Positions 1 through 7,721 of a stretch of 33,610 nt of DNA are shown piece after piece. The translations under genes were made by a program, and so were the position numbers. Location of the stretch: NCBI GenBank assembly GCA_025356545.1, contig JANXSU010000271.1:1-33610 (forward strand), in the 5' to 3' direction. Position 1 is the first letter of the stretch. Each line of letters starts with the position of its first letter. Source of the DNA: Comamonadaceae bacterium. GTDB taxonomy: Bacteria; Pseudomonadota; Gammaproteobacteria; Burkholderiales; Burkholderiaceae_C. Below the pieces are notes generated by a model. It saw only the letters and a list, made by a program, of their open reading frames with translations. It did not search any database and was not told where the DNA came from.

Positions 1-692
1 TTGGCGGTGAGCAGGTTGGCCGGGTAGGCACGCAAGAACTCACGGGCTTTCTCGGGACGGGCGCTGAGCCAGGCGTCAAAAGCGCCTTCGTTCAACACGG
101 CCAACATGCGTTTTTCATTGCCGGGTTGCTGGTAGCGGTGCATCAGCGCGTGGCTGTTGGCGTTGACCGTCAGCAGGGTGTAGCTGACGATGATGTCGCC
201 CTCAGCACCCGTCCAGCACTCCCACAAACCGGCCACGCCCATGGGCTTGCCGTCCACCCGGGTGATGCGGGTGGGCACGGCTTTGCCGCTGCGCCAGTCG
301 TCTTCCAAAAACGACATCATGGGCACGATGCAGCGCTGCCCCGCCAGCCAGGCGTCACGTGTGTTGTTGGAGGTGGTCACCGTTTCGGAGCGGGTGTTGA
401 CCATTTTGGTGGAACGCAGCTTGGCGTCAGACGCGGACTTGACCCAGCGCGGGACAAAGCCCAGTTGGCCTTCGATCAACTCACGCGCGGGTGGGGCGGC
501 GGTTGTCGCTTCTGTGGCTTCTGTCGTTGCTTCGACTTCGGTGACTGATTCGGCTTTAAGCACCACCTGGCGAATGAAAACGCCGGGCTTGCGCGGCCAC
601 ACATCGCGCCCCACAGGTGCAAGGGGGGCGGCGACATGGAAGGCGTCGGGGTAAAGCGTGTCGAGCGAAAGGCTCTCGTATTGGGTACTCAT
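1..692 (-). CDS. SRAP (YedK/HMCES-like) protein lacking catalytic Cys2, cut by window edge
   Basis: This is an SOS response-associated peptidase family protein, which in characterised members (E. coli YedK, human HMCES) forms a covalent crosslink to abasic sites in single-stranded DNA through Cys2. The visible 230 residues carry the family landmarks: NTRSET (Asn99), a FLEDDWRSG segment with the active-site Glu130, and His181/His185 in the later histidine region. The odd point is the N-terminus, which reads MSTQYES where the family has MC-x-RY: both Cys2 and Arg4 are replaced. An in-frame TAG stops just upstream, so no longer start can supply a cysteine. Residues 48-69 are a Glu/Thr/Ala-rich insert. 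The 3' end runs off the window, probably losing only a few residues. It lies 9 bp downstream of an exonuclease gene on the same strand, probably co-transcribed. The family call is strong; crosslinking activity is doubtful. Confidence 0.85.
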   Translation of the reverse strand, partial: MSTQYESLSLDTLYPDAFHVAAPLAPVGRDVWPRKPGVFIRQVVLKAESVTEVEATTEATEATTAAPPARELIEGQLGFVPRWVKSASDAKLRSTKMVNTRSETVTTSNNTRDAWLAGQRCIVPMMSFLEDDWRSGKAVPTRITRVDGKPMGVAGLWECWTGAEGDIIVSYTLLTVNANSHALMHRYQQPGNEKRMLAVLNEGAFDAWLSARPEKAREFLRAYPANLLTA

Positions 693-701
693 GCTTTGAT
701 G

Positions 702-1304
702 CTAGCGCAATGCGTCAAACACGCGTATCGCCGCATAGGCATCGTTAGCCGCGTAAATGAGTTGCGCCTCGGTCAGCCGGGCGTTGGCCCAGTTGCTGGT
801 GGCGGCTTTTTTGGACTTGATGAAGCGCTGGTGGAACAGCACGGCCACCGCACCTTTGACGCCCATGTCTTTGCGGTAACCGCGCTCACGAAAGATGGTG
901 TTCAACTCCAGCACGCCCACAGGCTCCACGCCCAGTTTTTGGATGATGCGCTTGCGGTCATCGCCCAAGCCAAAGCCTGCTTTGGTGATGCCTTGCAGGT
1001 GCATCAGTTCGCCCGCCACCGCGCTGCACGCCGGGTCATGCAGTTGGAACACCCAGGCCCGCTCGGGCGTGGCCAGTTGCAACACATGCGGCCCCTGCGA
1101 CACTTCGCCCACCTGAAACGTGGGTTTGGATTCTGTATCAAAACCCCAGGCCGGGGCGTGCGCCAACTGCGCCATGGCCTCGCGCGCTTGCGCGCCGGTG
1201 GTGACGAGGGTGATACGGTCCAGGCCCAGTCGCTCGAAGGGCGGGAGCAAGGCGATGGCATCTTTGTCGGGGGTGGGGTGGCGGGTGGGGTGATCGGTGT
1301 GCAT
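702..1304 (-). CDS. DEDDy-type 3'-5' exonuclease (RNase D/WRN exonuclease-like)
   Basis: The 200-residue protein is a stand-alone 3'-5' exonuclease domain. The metal-binding DEDD motifs are visible: D56-T-E58 (motif I), D115/D116 in GFGLGDD (motif II), and the Y184-x3-D188 signature in YAAND (motif III), which places it in the DEDDy class. Such enzymes remove nucleotides from DNA or RNA 3' ends with two metal ions. There is no HRDC or polymerase domain, so it is much shorter than RNase D or Pol I. The ATG at 1304 is 22 bp from the divergent rluE start, so the two genes share a very small promoter region. The SRAP gene follows 9 bp downstream, suggesting a small nucleic-acid maintenance operon; that link is inference. 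Substrate is unknown. Confidence 0.85.
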   Translation of the reverse strand: MHTDHPTRHPTPDKDAIALLPPFERLGLDRITLVTTGAQAREAMAQLAHAPAWGFDTESKPTFQVGEVSQGPHVLQLATPERAWVFQLHDPACSAVAGELMHLQGITKAGFGLGDDRKRIIQKLGVEPVGVLELNTIFRERGYRKDMGVKGAVAVLFHQRFIKSKKAATSNWANARLTEAQLIYAANDAYAAIRVFDALR

Positions 1305-1326
1305 GGGGTCGTATCATCGTCGCTAA

Positions 1327-1893
1327 ATGATTGTTAGTTCTGTGAATGCCCCTTCGTCTCGCCTGATCCGCTTCAACAAACCCTATGGCGTGTTGAGCCA
1401 GTTCACCGCCGAGGGGCGCTGGCGCGGCCTGAAAGACTTCATCGACTTGCCCGGCGTCTATGTCGCCGGTCGGCTGGACGCCGACAGCGAGGGCCTGCTG
1501 CTGCTCACCGATGACGGCCATCTGCAAGCGCGCATTGCCGACCCCCGCTTTAAGATGGAGAAAACCTATTGGGTGCAGGTCGAAGGCGTCCCTGACGAGG
1601 CGGCGCTGGAAGCCCTGCGCCGGGGCGTGCAGCTCAATGACGGAATGACCCTGCCTGCCCGCGCTAGTCTGATGGAGCCGCCACCGCCTGTGTGGGAGCG
1701 CGACCCACCCATTCGCATGCGCTTAAACAAGCCCACCGCGTGGCTGGAGCTGGTGATCCGCGAGGGTCGCAACCGCCAAGTGCGCCGAATGACCGCCGCC
1801 GTGGGCCTGCCCACCTTGCGCCTGATTCGCGCCACTATTGGCCCCTACACGCTGGATGGTCTGGTGCTAGGGGCCTGGAAAGAAGCTACATGA
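1327..1893 (+). CDS. rluE: 23S rRNA pseudouridine synthase, RluE type (RsuA family)
   Basis: The 188-residue protein is a short RsuA-family pseudouridine synthase. The catalytic motif [17 protein letters not shown] lies at residues 48-64 with Asp51 as the nucleophile, and the family's later [11 protein letters not shown] segment is also present. There is no N-terminal S4 domain, and the protein begins almost directly with the [12 protein letters not shown] motif. That compact form is typical of RluE, which in E. coli modifies U2457 of 23S rRNA. The gene's last codons overlap the next gene's start (ATGA), so the methyltransferase is likely translationally coupled. Assignment to RluE rather than another RsuA-family member rests on length and motif style; confidence is good but not absolute. 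Confidence 0.88.
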   Translation: MIVSSVNAPSSRLIRFNKPYGVLSQFTAEGRWRGLKDFIDLPGVYVAGRLDADSEGLLLLTDDGHLQARIADPRFKMEKTYWVQVEGVPDEAALEALRRGVQLNDGMTLPARASLMEPPPPVWERDPPIRMRLNKPTAWLELVIREGRNRQVRRMTAAVGLPTLRLIRATIGPYTLDGLVLGAWKEAT

Positions 1894-2540
1894 CCCCCAA
1901 CTGGTTCGACCGCCACATCTTTCCCCGCGCCATGGACCTGGCCTGCGGCCTGCCCATGATTGGCCGCCAGCGCGCGCTGCTGGTGCCACTGGCGCAGGGC
2001 CGCGTGCTGGAGGTGGGCATTGGCACGGGCCTCAATATGCCCTATTACGACAAAATTCGAGTGACCCACATCGTGGGGCTGGACCCGGCCCTGCAACTGC
2101 ACCCCCTGGCACGTGAGCGCATTGCGCAGGCCGGACTCAACGTGGAACTGGTGGGCCTGTCGGCTGAAAAAATCCCCCTGTCCGATGCCAGCTTTGACAC
2201 CGTGCTCAGCACCTACACCCTGTGCTCCATCCCCGATCCGCTGGCCGCGTTAAAGGAGATGCGCCGCGTGCTCAAGCCCGGTGGGCGCTTGCTGTACTGC
2301 GAACATGGCCGCGCCCCCGATGCATCGGTGCGGCGCTGGCAAGAGCGACTGCAACCGCTGTGGGGCCCCATCGCGGGGGGATGCCAGTTGGGACGCGACA
2401 TTCCGGCTCTGCTGCAAGCCGCCGGGTTCACTTTGGCTGAGCCGCATGAGCGCCACCTGCCCGGCCCCCGGCCTTTCACGTTTCACTACTGGGGCGAGGC
2501 GCTGCCGACACCTCCACCGCCCGCCCCTGTCGCGCACTGA
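1890..2540 (+). CDS. class I SAM-dependent methyltransferase
   Basis: A 216-residue class I methyltransferase. SAM-binding motif I is [10 protein letters not shown] at residues 40-49, followed by the acidic residue Asp65 in VGLDPA, an [14 protein letters not shown] stretch (motif II region) and the [14 protein letters not shown] strand typical of Methyltransf_11 proteins. It resembles the METTL7-like/UbiE-like group, but no substrate can be read from the sequence. I chose the ATG at 1890 because it overlaps the rluE stop as ATGA and because homology to the fold begins directly after it; the longer frame upstream lies inside rluE. The Pro-rich tail (residues about 205-216) overlaps the 3' end of the convergent oxidoreductase gene by 65 bp. 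Confidence 0.85.
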   Translation: MTPNWFDRHIFPRAMDLACGLPMIGRQRALLVPLAQGRVLEVGIGTGLNMPYYDKIRVTHIVGLDPALQLHPLARERIAQAGLNVELVGLSAEKIPLSDASFDTVLSTYTLCSIPDPLAALKEMRRVLKPGGRLLYCEHGRAPDASVRRWQERLQPLWGPIAGGCQLGRDIPALLQAAGFTLAEPHERHLPGPRPFTFHYWGEALPTPPPPAPVAH

Positions 2541-3555
2541 GCGCCAACGCCTCCAGCGTGGCAGCAATGTCCAGGCTGGCCTGAGCCGCACGATCCATCG
2601 CGGCAAAGTCCTGCTCGGCCACTTTCTGCGCAAAAGCTTCCGCCGCAAAACGAAACCCGCTACCCGTGGGCGAATGAATCACCTCGAACGGAATGCTATT
2701 GGCCGTGCCACGGCGCACACGCAATTCACTCGGCAGGTAGCCCCAAGGGTGACCACCGGCCTGGGAGCTGGTGTGGTTGAGGTACTCGGTCTCTATCGTG
2801 CCCGCCGTGCCCGCGATGATGGCGTGGCGGTAGTTGGCGGCGTCCATGGCACACGAGAGTTGCGCGCGTCGGCCATCGGCGTAGGTGAGTGTGGCCATCA
2901 GGCTGATGTCCACACCACTCTCGGCCCAGGTGGCGTCCGCCTGCACGCGTTGCGGCGCAGAGCCCATCACCAGGCGAATCATGCTCAGGGCGTAGCTGCC
3001 TGCGTCAAGCAACGCACCGCCGCCCAGTTCAGGGTTCAGTCGGATATTGCCCTGCGGGTTGGGCAGCGTGAAGCCAAAGCAGGCTTGCATGGAGCGCACA
3101 GCACCAATCGCCCCACCGTGCAGCAGCGTCAGCAGGTCGCCGGTCTGAGGTTGGAAGTAGTAAGGATAGGCCTCCAGCAGCATGACGCTGTGCGCCTTGG
3201 CAGCGTCAAACATGGCCTGCGCTTCGCGGCGGTTCAGCGCCAGGGGTTTCTCGCACAAGATGTGCTTGCCACTTTGCGCCGCCTTGATCGCCCACTCGGC
3301 ATGCAGGCTGTTGGGCAAGGGCAGGTAGATGGCGTCCACCTCCGCGTCATTCAGCAGGGCCTCGTAACTGCCATGCGCGCGACCTATGCCCTGCGCGGCG
3401 GCAAAGGCCTGCGCCTTCTCTAGCTGGCGACTTGCCACAGCAACAATCTTGACCACCGGGCTGGCCGCCACGTCACGCGCGAACTGTTTGGCAATGTTGG
3501 CGCAGCCGAGGATGCCGATGCGCAGGGGTTGGGTGGTGTGGTGTGTCGTCTTCAT
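2476..3555 (-). CDS. Gfo/Idh/MocA family NAD(P)-dependent oxidoreductase
   Basis: A 359-residue oxidoreductase of the Gfo/Idh/MocA family, which oxidises or reduces sugars, cyclitols or dihydrodiols with NAD(P). The Rossmann motif is visible at residues 12-26 (RIGILGCANIAKQF), the conserved C-EKP motif at residues 101-104 carries the catalytic lysine, and LLDAGSYALSMI matches the family's substrate-side helix. Length is normal for the family. It stands alone: the upstream region leads to a divergent toxin-antitoxin operon, and its 3' end overlaps the convergent methyltransferase gene by 65 bp. The substrate is unknown; dihydrodiol dehydrogenase-like or xylose dehydrogenase-like activities are both possible. 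Confidence 0.88.
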   Translation of the reverse strand: MKTTHHTTQPLRIGILGCANIAKQFARDVAASPVVKIVAVASRQLEKAQAFAAAQGIGRAHGSYEALLNDAEVDAIYLPLPNSLHAEWAIKAAQSGKHILCEKPLALNRREAQAMFDAAKAHSVMLLEAYPYYFQPQTGDLLTLLHGGAIGAVRSMQACFGFTLPNPQGNIRLNPELGGGALLDAGSYALSMIRLVMGSAPQRVQADATWAESGVDISLMATLTYADGRRAQLSCAMDAANYRHAIIAGTAGTIETEYLNHTSSQAGGHPWGYLPSELRVRRGTANSIPFEVIHSPTGSGFRFAAEAFAQKVAEQDFAAMDRAAQASLDIAATLEALALSARQGRAVEVSAAPRPSSET

Positions 3556-3628
3556 ACTATCCCGCGGGTGAAGTGGGCGGCCAAGAGTTGGGAGCGGCTA
3601 TTTTGCCGCAAAGGCAAGTTTTATTCAC

Positions 3629-3660
3629 TTGCGTAAATCTCAAATGAGATACATAATGTA
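3629..3660 (+). promoter_or_regulatory. promoter with two tandem palindromes ahead of dinJ-yafQ
   Basis: Seen in sequence: a TTGCGT hexamer (3629-3634), a 17 bp spacer and CATAAT (3652-3657) form a plausible sigma-70 promoter. Two perfect short dyads lie in it: ATCTCA-AA-TGAGAT (3637-3650) and TACAT-A-ATGTA (3650-3660). A good ribosome-binding site, TAGGAG at 3669-3674, stands 8 nt before the antitoxin ATG. RelB/DinJ-type ribbon-helix-helix antitoxins are known to autorepress through palindromes overlapping their promoters, so one or both dyads are likely operators; that step is inference. Confidence 0.6.
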
Positions 3661-3682
3661 GATCAACTTAGGAGTCACCTCA

Positions 3683-3964
3683 ATGACCGCACACACTTCA
3701 ATGCTTCACATTCGGGTAGAGGACGACATCAAAGTACAAGCCACTCAGGCGCTCACGGCCATGGGTTTGTCCATGTCAGACGCCGTGCGACTTTTTCTGA
3801 ACCGCGTGGTGATCGATCAGGCCTTTCCGCTTGAACTTAAAGTACCCAACGCCGAGACCCGCGCAGCTATGCAAGAGTCTCGCGCCATGATGGCCAAGCA
3901 GCGCACCCGCTTTGCGTCCGCTAACGAACTGTTTGCCGATCTTGAAAAAAACAGCCGCCAGTAA
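3683..3964 (+). CDS. dinJ: RelB/DinJ-family antitoxin
   Basis: A 93-residue ribbon-helix-helix antitoxin. The N-terminal strand LHIRVEDDIK and the following helices (QALTAMGLSMSDAVRLFLN) match the RelB/DinJ DNA-binding and dimerisation region, and FPLEL is the family's typical junction. The C-terminal 45 residues, rich in Ala, Arg and Lys, would wrap and neutralise the toxin. The toxin gene overlaps its 3' end, the classic arrangement. A strong Shine-Dalgarno and a palindromic promoter precede it. Known role: binds and inhibits YafQ and, with it, represses the operon. The name dinJ is by family and partner; it could equally be labelled relB. Confidence 0.9.
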   Translation: MTAHTSMLHIRVEDDIKVQATQALTAMGLSMSDAVRLFLNRVVIDQAFPLELKVPNAETRAAMQESRAMMAKQRTRFASANELFADLEKNSRQ

Positions 3965-4256
3965 GCGCGCGGTGCTTCCCCGCGCCGCCGATTACACCCG
4001 CGTGTTTCTGAAAGATTGGCAACGCTTGTCCCATTCGGGTCGCTACGATATGGTGCGGCTCAAGGAGGCCGTGCTTTTGCTGATCGCCAACGACGCACCT
4101 CTTGGCCCAGAATGGCTAGAACACCCCCTCAAAGGCGAGTGGGCCGATCACCGTGAATGCCATGTCGGCGGTGACTTTCTGCTGATCTACCAATTGGATG
4201 CGAACCGGATCAACTTTGTGCGGGCCGGGACGCATGCTGAGTTGTTTGGTGCTTGA
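3942..4256 (+). CDS. yafQ: YafQ-family mRNA interferase toxin, TTG start
   Basis: A RelE-superfamily endoribonuclease of about 104 residues. The C-terminal half shows the YafQ catalytic pattern: a His in LEHPLKGEW, the RECHVGGDF block with a His and an Asp, and the His and Phe of GTHAELFG. The Trp found beside the Asp in E. coli YafQ is Phe here. Known YafQ cleaves mRNA in the ribosome; DinJ neutralises it. No ATG fits the N-terminus. I chose the TTG at 3942, which overlaps the antitoxin by 23 bp and gives an N-terminus beginning MKKTAASKRAV; a TTG at 3912 would add ten residues. Weak initiation may help keep toxin below antitoxin. The stop is overlapped by a convergent reading frame. Confidence 0.88.
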   Translation: MKKTAASKRAVLPRAADYTRVFLKDWQRLSHSGRYDMVRLKEAVLLLIANDAPLGPEWLEHPLKGEWADHRECHVGGDFLLIYQLDANRINFVRAGTHAELFGA

Positions 4257-4554
4257 AAGCTTGTTGACGCACGTTGAACAGCAGCCCAAGGAACAGGCTT
4301 GCCACTACGGCATTCAAGGCCACCGCCGGGTAAAGCCCGTAGTAGATGGACAGCGCTGAATCCATCGATGCCCACACCACGACGGACATCACCAGCGCCC
4401 ACCATGTGCCCCGGCTGGGCCTGCGAAAGAAGGCTTTGACCAGCGCATAAAAAAGCACACTCCAACTCGCCACCGTGGGGCCAAAGACGGCGATCAGAAA
4501 CTTGATCAAGGTCAGTTGGTGCTCTAAGGTTTTTCGCGAGATCAAGGGCGTCAA
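4210..4554 (-). CDS. small hypothetical membrane protein, TTG start
   Basis: A 114-residue frame with three to four hydrophobic segments (about residues 17-41, 51-66 and 74-95), Trp/Phe-rich as in small inner-membrane proteins, separated by a basic loop with the sequence FFRRPSRG. I do not recognise a family. The only start in frame is the TTG at 4554; a TGA lies upstream after residues that look uncoded. A different frame upstream (from 4645) encodes another hydrophobic stretch, so the gene may really begin there and be frameshifted. The last 15 codons are antisense to the yafQ 3' end. It is probably real because hydrophobic periodicity and charge placement are coherent, but start and intactness are uncertain. 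Confidence 0.5.
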   Translation of the reverse strand: MTPLISRKTLEHQLTLIKFLIAVFGPTVASWSVLFYALVKAFFRRPSRGTWWALVMSVVVWASMDSALSIYYGLYPAVALNAVVASLFLGLLFNVRQQAFKHQTTQHASRPAQS

Positions 4555-4747
4555 TTTCCATAGCCACCAGTCCCAGCGCCGCGAAGAGGAGGAGCCAAAT
4601 CATCTGCAACTTAAAGAGGGGTAGACAGTCGGATAACTTGGACACCCTAAATACCCGACGATCTATGCCCGAATTTCAAATCAGGATACCAATAGCCCAC
4701 CAAGCGGCAGGCAGCGTGATTCCTTGGCTTTCAGCTCATTCCGCAGC

Positions 4748-5611
4748 TCACTCCAACCCCAACAACCGCACCGCATTCCCCTTCAGAATCCCCGGCTTCA
4801 CCTCGTCCTTAAACCCCGCCTCTTCAAAGTCCTTCATCCAGCGATCCGGCGTGATGAGGGGAAAATCGCTGCCAAAGAGAATGCGGTCTTTGAGCAGGGT
4901 GTTGGCGTATTGCACCAGCTGCGGTGGAAAGTACTTGGGACTCCAGCCAGAGAGGTCAATCCAGATGTTGGGCTTGTGCATGGCCAGCGAAATCGCTTCG
5001 TCCTGCCAGGGCCAGGAGGGGTGGGCGATGACGATCTGCATGTCGGGGAAGGCAATCGCCACGTCTTCGAGCAGCATGGGGTTGCTGTTCTGCAAGCGCA
5101 GACCGCCACCACAGCGCATGCCGCTGCCGATGCCTGAGTGGCCGCTGTGAAAGATGGCGGGCAGTTTGTGTTCGTTGATGACTTCGTAGATCGGCCAAGC
5201 CATCTTGTCGGCCGGCTCGAAGCCCTGCACCGTGGGGTGGAACTTGAAGCCTTTGACGCCGTGGCTCTCCACCAAGCGGCGGGCTTCTCGCCCCCCCATC
5301 TTGCCCTTGTGTGGGTCGATGGAGCCAAAGGCAATCATGATGTCGCTGTTCGCGGCGGCGGCATCGGCAATCTCTTCGTTGCTGATGCGGGCGCGGCCCA
5401 TTTGGGATTCGGCATCGACCGTGAAGTTGACGAAGCCGATTTTCTTCTCGCGGTAGAAGTCAATCGTCTCCTGCATCGTCGGGCGGCGGCTGGAGCGGAA
5501 GTATTTGTCCGCTGCACGGTCGTACTCTTCGCCGTAGGCATCAAAGGGGTTGCGGCACGACACCTCTAGGTGGGTGTGGGTGTCGATAGCGATGAGGTTG
5601 GCAATGTCCAT
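4748..5611 (-). CDS. amidohydrolase-2 family metal-dependent hydrolase/decarboxylase
   Basis: A 287-residue TIM-barrel protein of the amidohydrolase-2 (PF04909) type, the family of ACMS decarboxylase, gamma-resorcylate decarboxylase and oxalomesaconate hydratase. Metal ligands are visible: the H-x-H of IDTHTHLE near the N-terminus, histidines in KFHP, FHSGH and VIAHPSWPW, and the terminal Asp in FGSDFP. I chose the ATG at 5611, since the barrel's first strand begins right after it and a longer frame would overlap the dioxygenase gene. It is the last gene of the mobA operon, 22 bp after the cupin dioxygenase. Inference: it decarboxylates the aromatic substrate or hydrolyses/hydrates a ring-cleavage product. 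The exact reaction cannot be assigned. Confidence 0.85.
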   Translation of the reverse strand: MDIANLIAIDTHTHLEVSCRNPFDAYGEEYDRAADKYFRSSRRPTMQETIDFYREKKIGFVNFTVDAESQMGRARISNEEIADAAAANSDIMIAFGSIDPHKGKMGGREARRLVESHGVKGFKFHPTVQGFEPADKMAWPIYEVINEHKLPAIFHSGHSGIGSGMRCGGGLRLQNSNPMLLEDVAIAFPDMQIVIAHPSWPWQDEAISLAMHKPNIWIDLSGWSPKYFPPQLVQYANTLLKDRILFGSDFPLITPDRWMKDFEEAGFKDEVKPGILKGNAVRLLGLE

Positions 5612-5633
5612 GGTGTGTCTATCTATTCTTGGC

Positions 5634-6671
5634 TTAGCTACGCTTCTCAAACACACCCAGTTTTTGGTGTAACGGGGTTTCATCTGCGATAAAGATGAAG
5701 GCGGGGGCTTCATTGGAGGTGTTAGTGAGCGTCACTGGCGTGTAGCCGGGCGCGCAGCAGGTGTCGGCCTCTTTGAGGATGAAGCCCTGGTCTTCAATTT
5801 GCACATGCGCGCCGCCCTCGATGACGTGGAACACCATGGCGGGGCTGCGCACGGGCAGTTTGAGCGCTTGGCCGGGGCGCAGCATCAGGGCGTAAAAGCC
5901 GAGGATGTTTTCGGCATGACCACCGGTTTCGGGGTTGCTGTAGGTGAGCTGCACCGCTTCTAGCGTGGGCTGGTCTGCGGCAAGTGACTCCAACGCCGCA
6001 CGCGCATCGGCCCAAGGGTAGCGCAGCATGGGGTAGGCCTTGGCTGAGCGCTCAAACACGGGCGTGGGCACCAAGCCGCCACGCGCGTAGGCGCGCTCAC
6101 CATGGCCCTGCGTGACCTCTTGACGGCCACTCTCCACGTGGTAGCTGGTCTCCATGTAGTACACCAGCGGCAAGTCCAACACGTCGAGCCAGATCACGGG
6201 CTCATCACCATCATGGCCGTGCTCGTGCCACAGGCCAGTCGGGGTCAAAATTAAATCGCCCCGCAGCATGGGGCATTTTTCGCCCTCCACCGTGCTCCAC
6301 GCGCCCGTGCCCTCCACCACCATGCGCACGGCGTTGGGCGTGTGGCGGTGCGAGGGGGCCCACTCACCCGGCAGCAGCAACTGCATGCCTAAGTACATGG
6401 CGGCGCTAGCCTGCATTTTCTCCAGCGTGTGGCCGGGGTTGGCCAGCACCAGCACGCGGCGTTCGGCTTTCTCAATCGGGGCCAGCTCACCGGCCCGCAG
6501 CAGCAGCGGGCGGATGATCGCGTAAGGCCAGTGCGTGGCGCGGGTGTTGGGGCGGGGCTTGTTCGGTGGCATGACCCCACGCAAGTTGGGCCACAGCGGC
6601 ACGAGGTTATGCGAGGCCAGCTCGGCCACATAGTCGGCGGGTAAGTCTTCTAGGCGGCCCAGTTCGTTCAT
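5634..6671 (-). CDS. gentisate 1,2-dioxygenase-like bicupin ring-cleavage dioxygenase
   Basis: A 345-residue bicupin. The N-terminal cupin has SHRHTPNAVR at residues 107-116 and LWHEHGH at 147-153, giving Fe(II) ligands His108, His110 and His149 in the spacing used by gentisate dioxygenases. The C-terminal cupin (about 255-330) keeps the fold but not a full ligand set. Known members cleave gentisate between C1 and C2; relatives act on salicylates, 1-hydroxy-2-naphthoate or 5-aminosalicylate. The ATG at 6671 was chosen because it lies 13 bp after the Bug gene and homology starts there. No maleylpyruvate isomerase or fumarylpyruvate hydrolase gene accompanies it, which is unusual for a gentisate operon, so the substrate may differ from gentisate. 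Confidence 0.85.
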   Translation of the reverse strand: MNELGRLEDLPADYVAELASHNLVPLWPNLRGVMPPNKPRPNTRATHWPYAIIRPLLLRAGELAPIEKAERRVLVLANPGHTLEKMQASAAMYLGMQLLLPGEWAPSHRHTPNAVRMVVEGTGAWSTVEGEKCPMLRGDLILTPTGLWHEHGHDGDEPVIWLDVLDLPLVYYMETSYHVESGRQEVTQGHGERAYARGGLVPTPVFERSAKAYPMLRYPWADARAALESLAADQPTLEAVQLTYSNPETGGHAENILGFYALMLRPGQALKLPVRSPAMVFHVIEGGAHVQIEDQGFILKEADTCCAPGYTPVTLTNTSNEAPAFIFIADETPLHQKLGVFEKRS

Positions 6672-6684
6672 TTCATTTCTCTCA

Positions 6685-7665
6685 TTAATCGAGGCTGATG
6701 TTCTTGCGTTTGACAAGCTCTGCGTAGATTTTGCCTTTGGCTTCGGCGTTACTGCGAATCTGCTCAGGCGTCCAGGTGATGGTCTCAAAAGCGAAGGTGT
6801 CGAACTTGGCCTTCACCTCGGGATCGGCCAGCACTTTGAGCACGTCAGCGTGGATCTTAGCCTTAAGGTCCGCGGCAATGCCCTTGGGCGCGAGCAATAA
6901 CACGAAAGCGTTGACTTCAAAACCGGCTGGGCCACCGGCCTCGGCCATGGTGGGCACATTGGGCATTTGCGGCACGCGTTTGGCCGCCGCCACGGCGATG
7001 TAGCGCAGCTTGCCTGCCTTGTAAATACCCTGGCTGGAGGGCAGGCTGCCAAAGCTCCACTGCAACTCGCCCGCGCCGACCGAGGTGAACAACTGCGACA
7101 TCTCGCGGTAGGCCACATGGGTCATCTCGGTGCCACTGAGCAGCTCCAGTTGCTCGCCGCCCAGGTGACCCGGACTACCGATGCCCCAGGAGCCGTAGTT
7201 AACCTTGTTGGGTGCGGCCTTGGCGGCAGCAATCAGGTCTTTCATGTTCTGCCACTTTGAATCGGTGGGAACGGTGACGAAGAACGGCGTGCGAAACAGT
7301 GGGGCCACTGGGTCAAAATTGTTCAAGGTGACGTACTCCTTGGCCTTGTACAACAGCGGCAAGGCAGCCAGGTGGTCGCTGTCGAGCTGGATCAGGGTGT
7401 AGCCGTCAGCCGGCGCACGCTGAGTCGCTTCGATGGCAATGAAGCCACCGCCACCAGGTTTGTTGTTGATCAACACCGGCTGGCCCCAGAGCTTGGACAG
7501 CTTCTCGGACACTTGGCGCAGCACGGCGTCAGGGCCACTGCCCGCCGGGAAGGCGGTGACGATGGTCACCGGTTTGGTTGGGAAGTTGGATTGTTGGGCT
7601 GCGGCGGGCAGGCACAGGGCAGCGCTAGCGGCCAGAACGAGAGAGGTGAGATGAAGGGATTTCAA
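6685..7665 (-). CDS. Bug/TctC-family periplasmic binding protein, TTG start
   Basis: A 326-residue tripartite-tricarboxylate-type solute receptor. A clear Sec signal peptide covers residues 1-23 (hydrophobic core LTSLVLAASAALCL, cleavage after AAA). The mature part shows the Bug pattern FPTKPVTIVTAFPAGSGPD, then the INNKPGGGG loop and a C-terminal lobe with VPTMAEAG. Bug proteins bind carboxylates, aromatic acids or amides in the periplasm. No TctA or TctB membrane gene is nearby, so it must share a transporter or act in sensing. The start codon is TTG with an AGGAAA Shine-Dalgarno about 8 bp upstream; no better ATG exists. It sits second in the operon, 56 bp after mobA, suggesting that it binds the pathway substrate. 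Confidence 0.9.
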   Translation of the reverse strand: MKSLHLTSLVLAASAALCLPAAAQQSNFPTKPVTIVTAFPAGSGPDAVLRQVSEKLSKLWGQPVLINNKPGGGGFIAIEATQRAPADGYTLIQLDSDHLAALPLLYKAKEYVTLNNFDPVAPLFRTPFFVTVPTDSKWQNMKDLIAAAKAAPNKVNYGSWGIGSPGHLGGEQLELLSGTEMTHVAYREMSQLFTSVGAGELQWSFGSLPSSQGIYKAGKLRYIAVAAAKRVPQMPNVPTMAEAGGPAGFEVNAFVLLLAPKGIAADLKAKIHADVLKVLADPEVKAKFDTFAFETITWTPEQIRSNAEAKGKIYAELVKRKNISLD

Positions 7666-7721
7666 AAGTGTTTCCTAGGGTTTGATGATGTGGAGATGGG
7701 TGCGGACTGTTCCGACATGTC

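Noticed and set aside
2281-3423. 380-codon plus-strand frame
   Set aside because: Antisense to the Gfo/Idh/MocA gene and overlapping the methyltransferase; no domain or start site.
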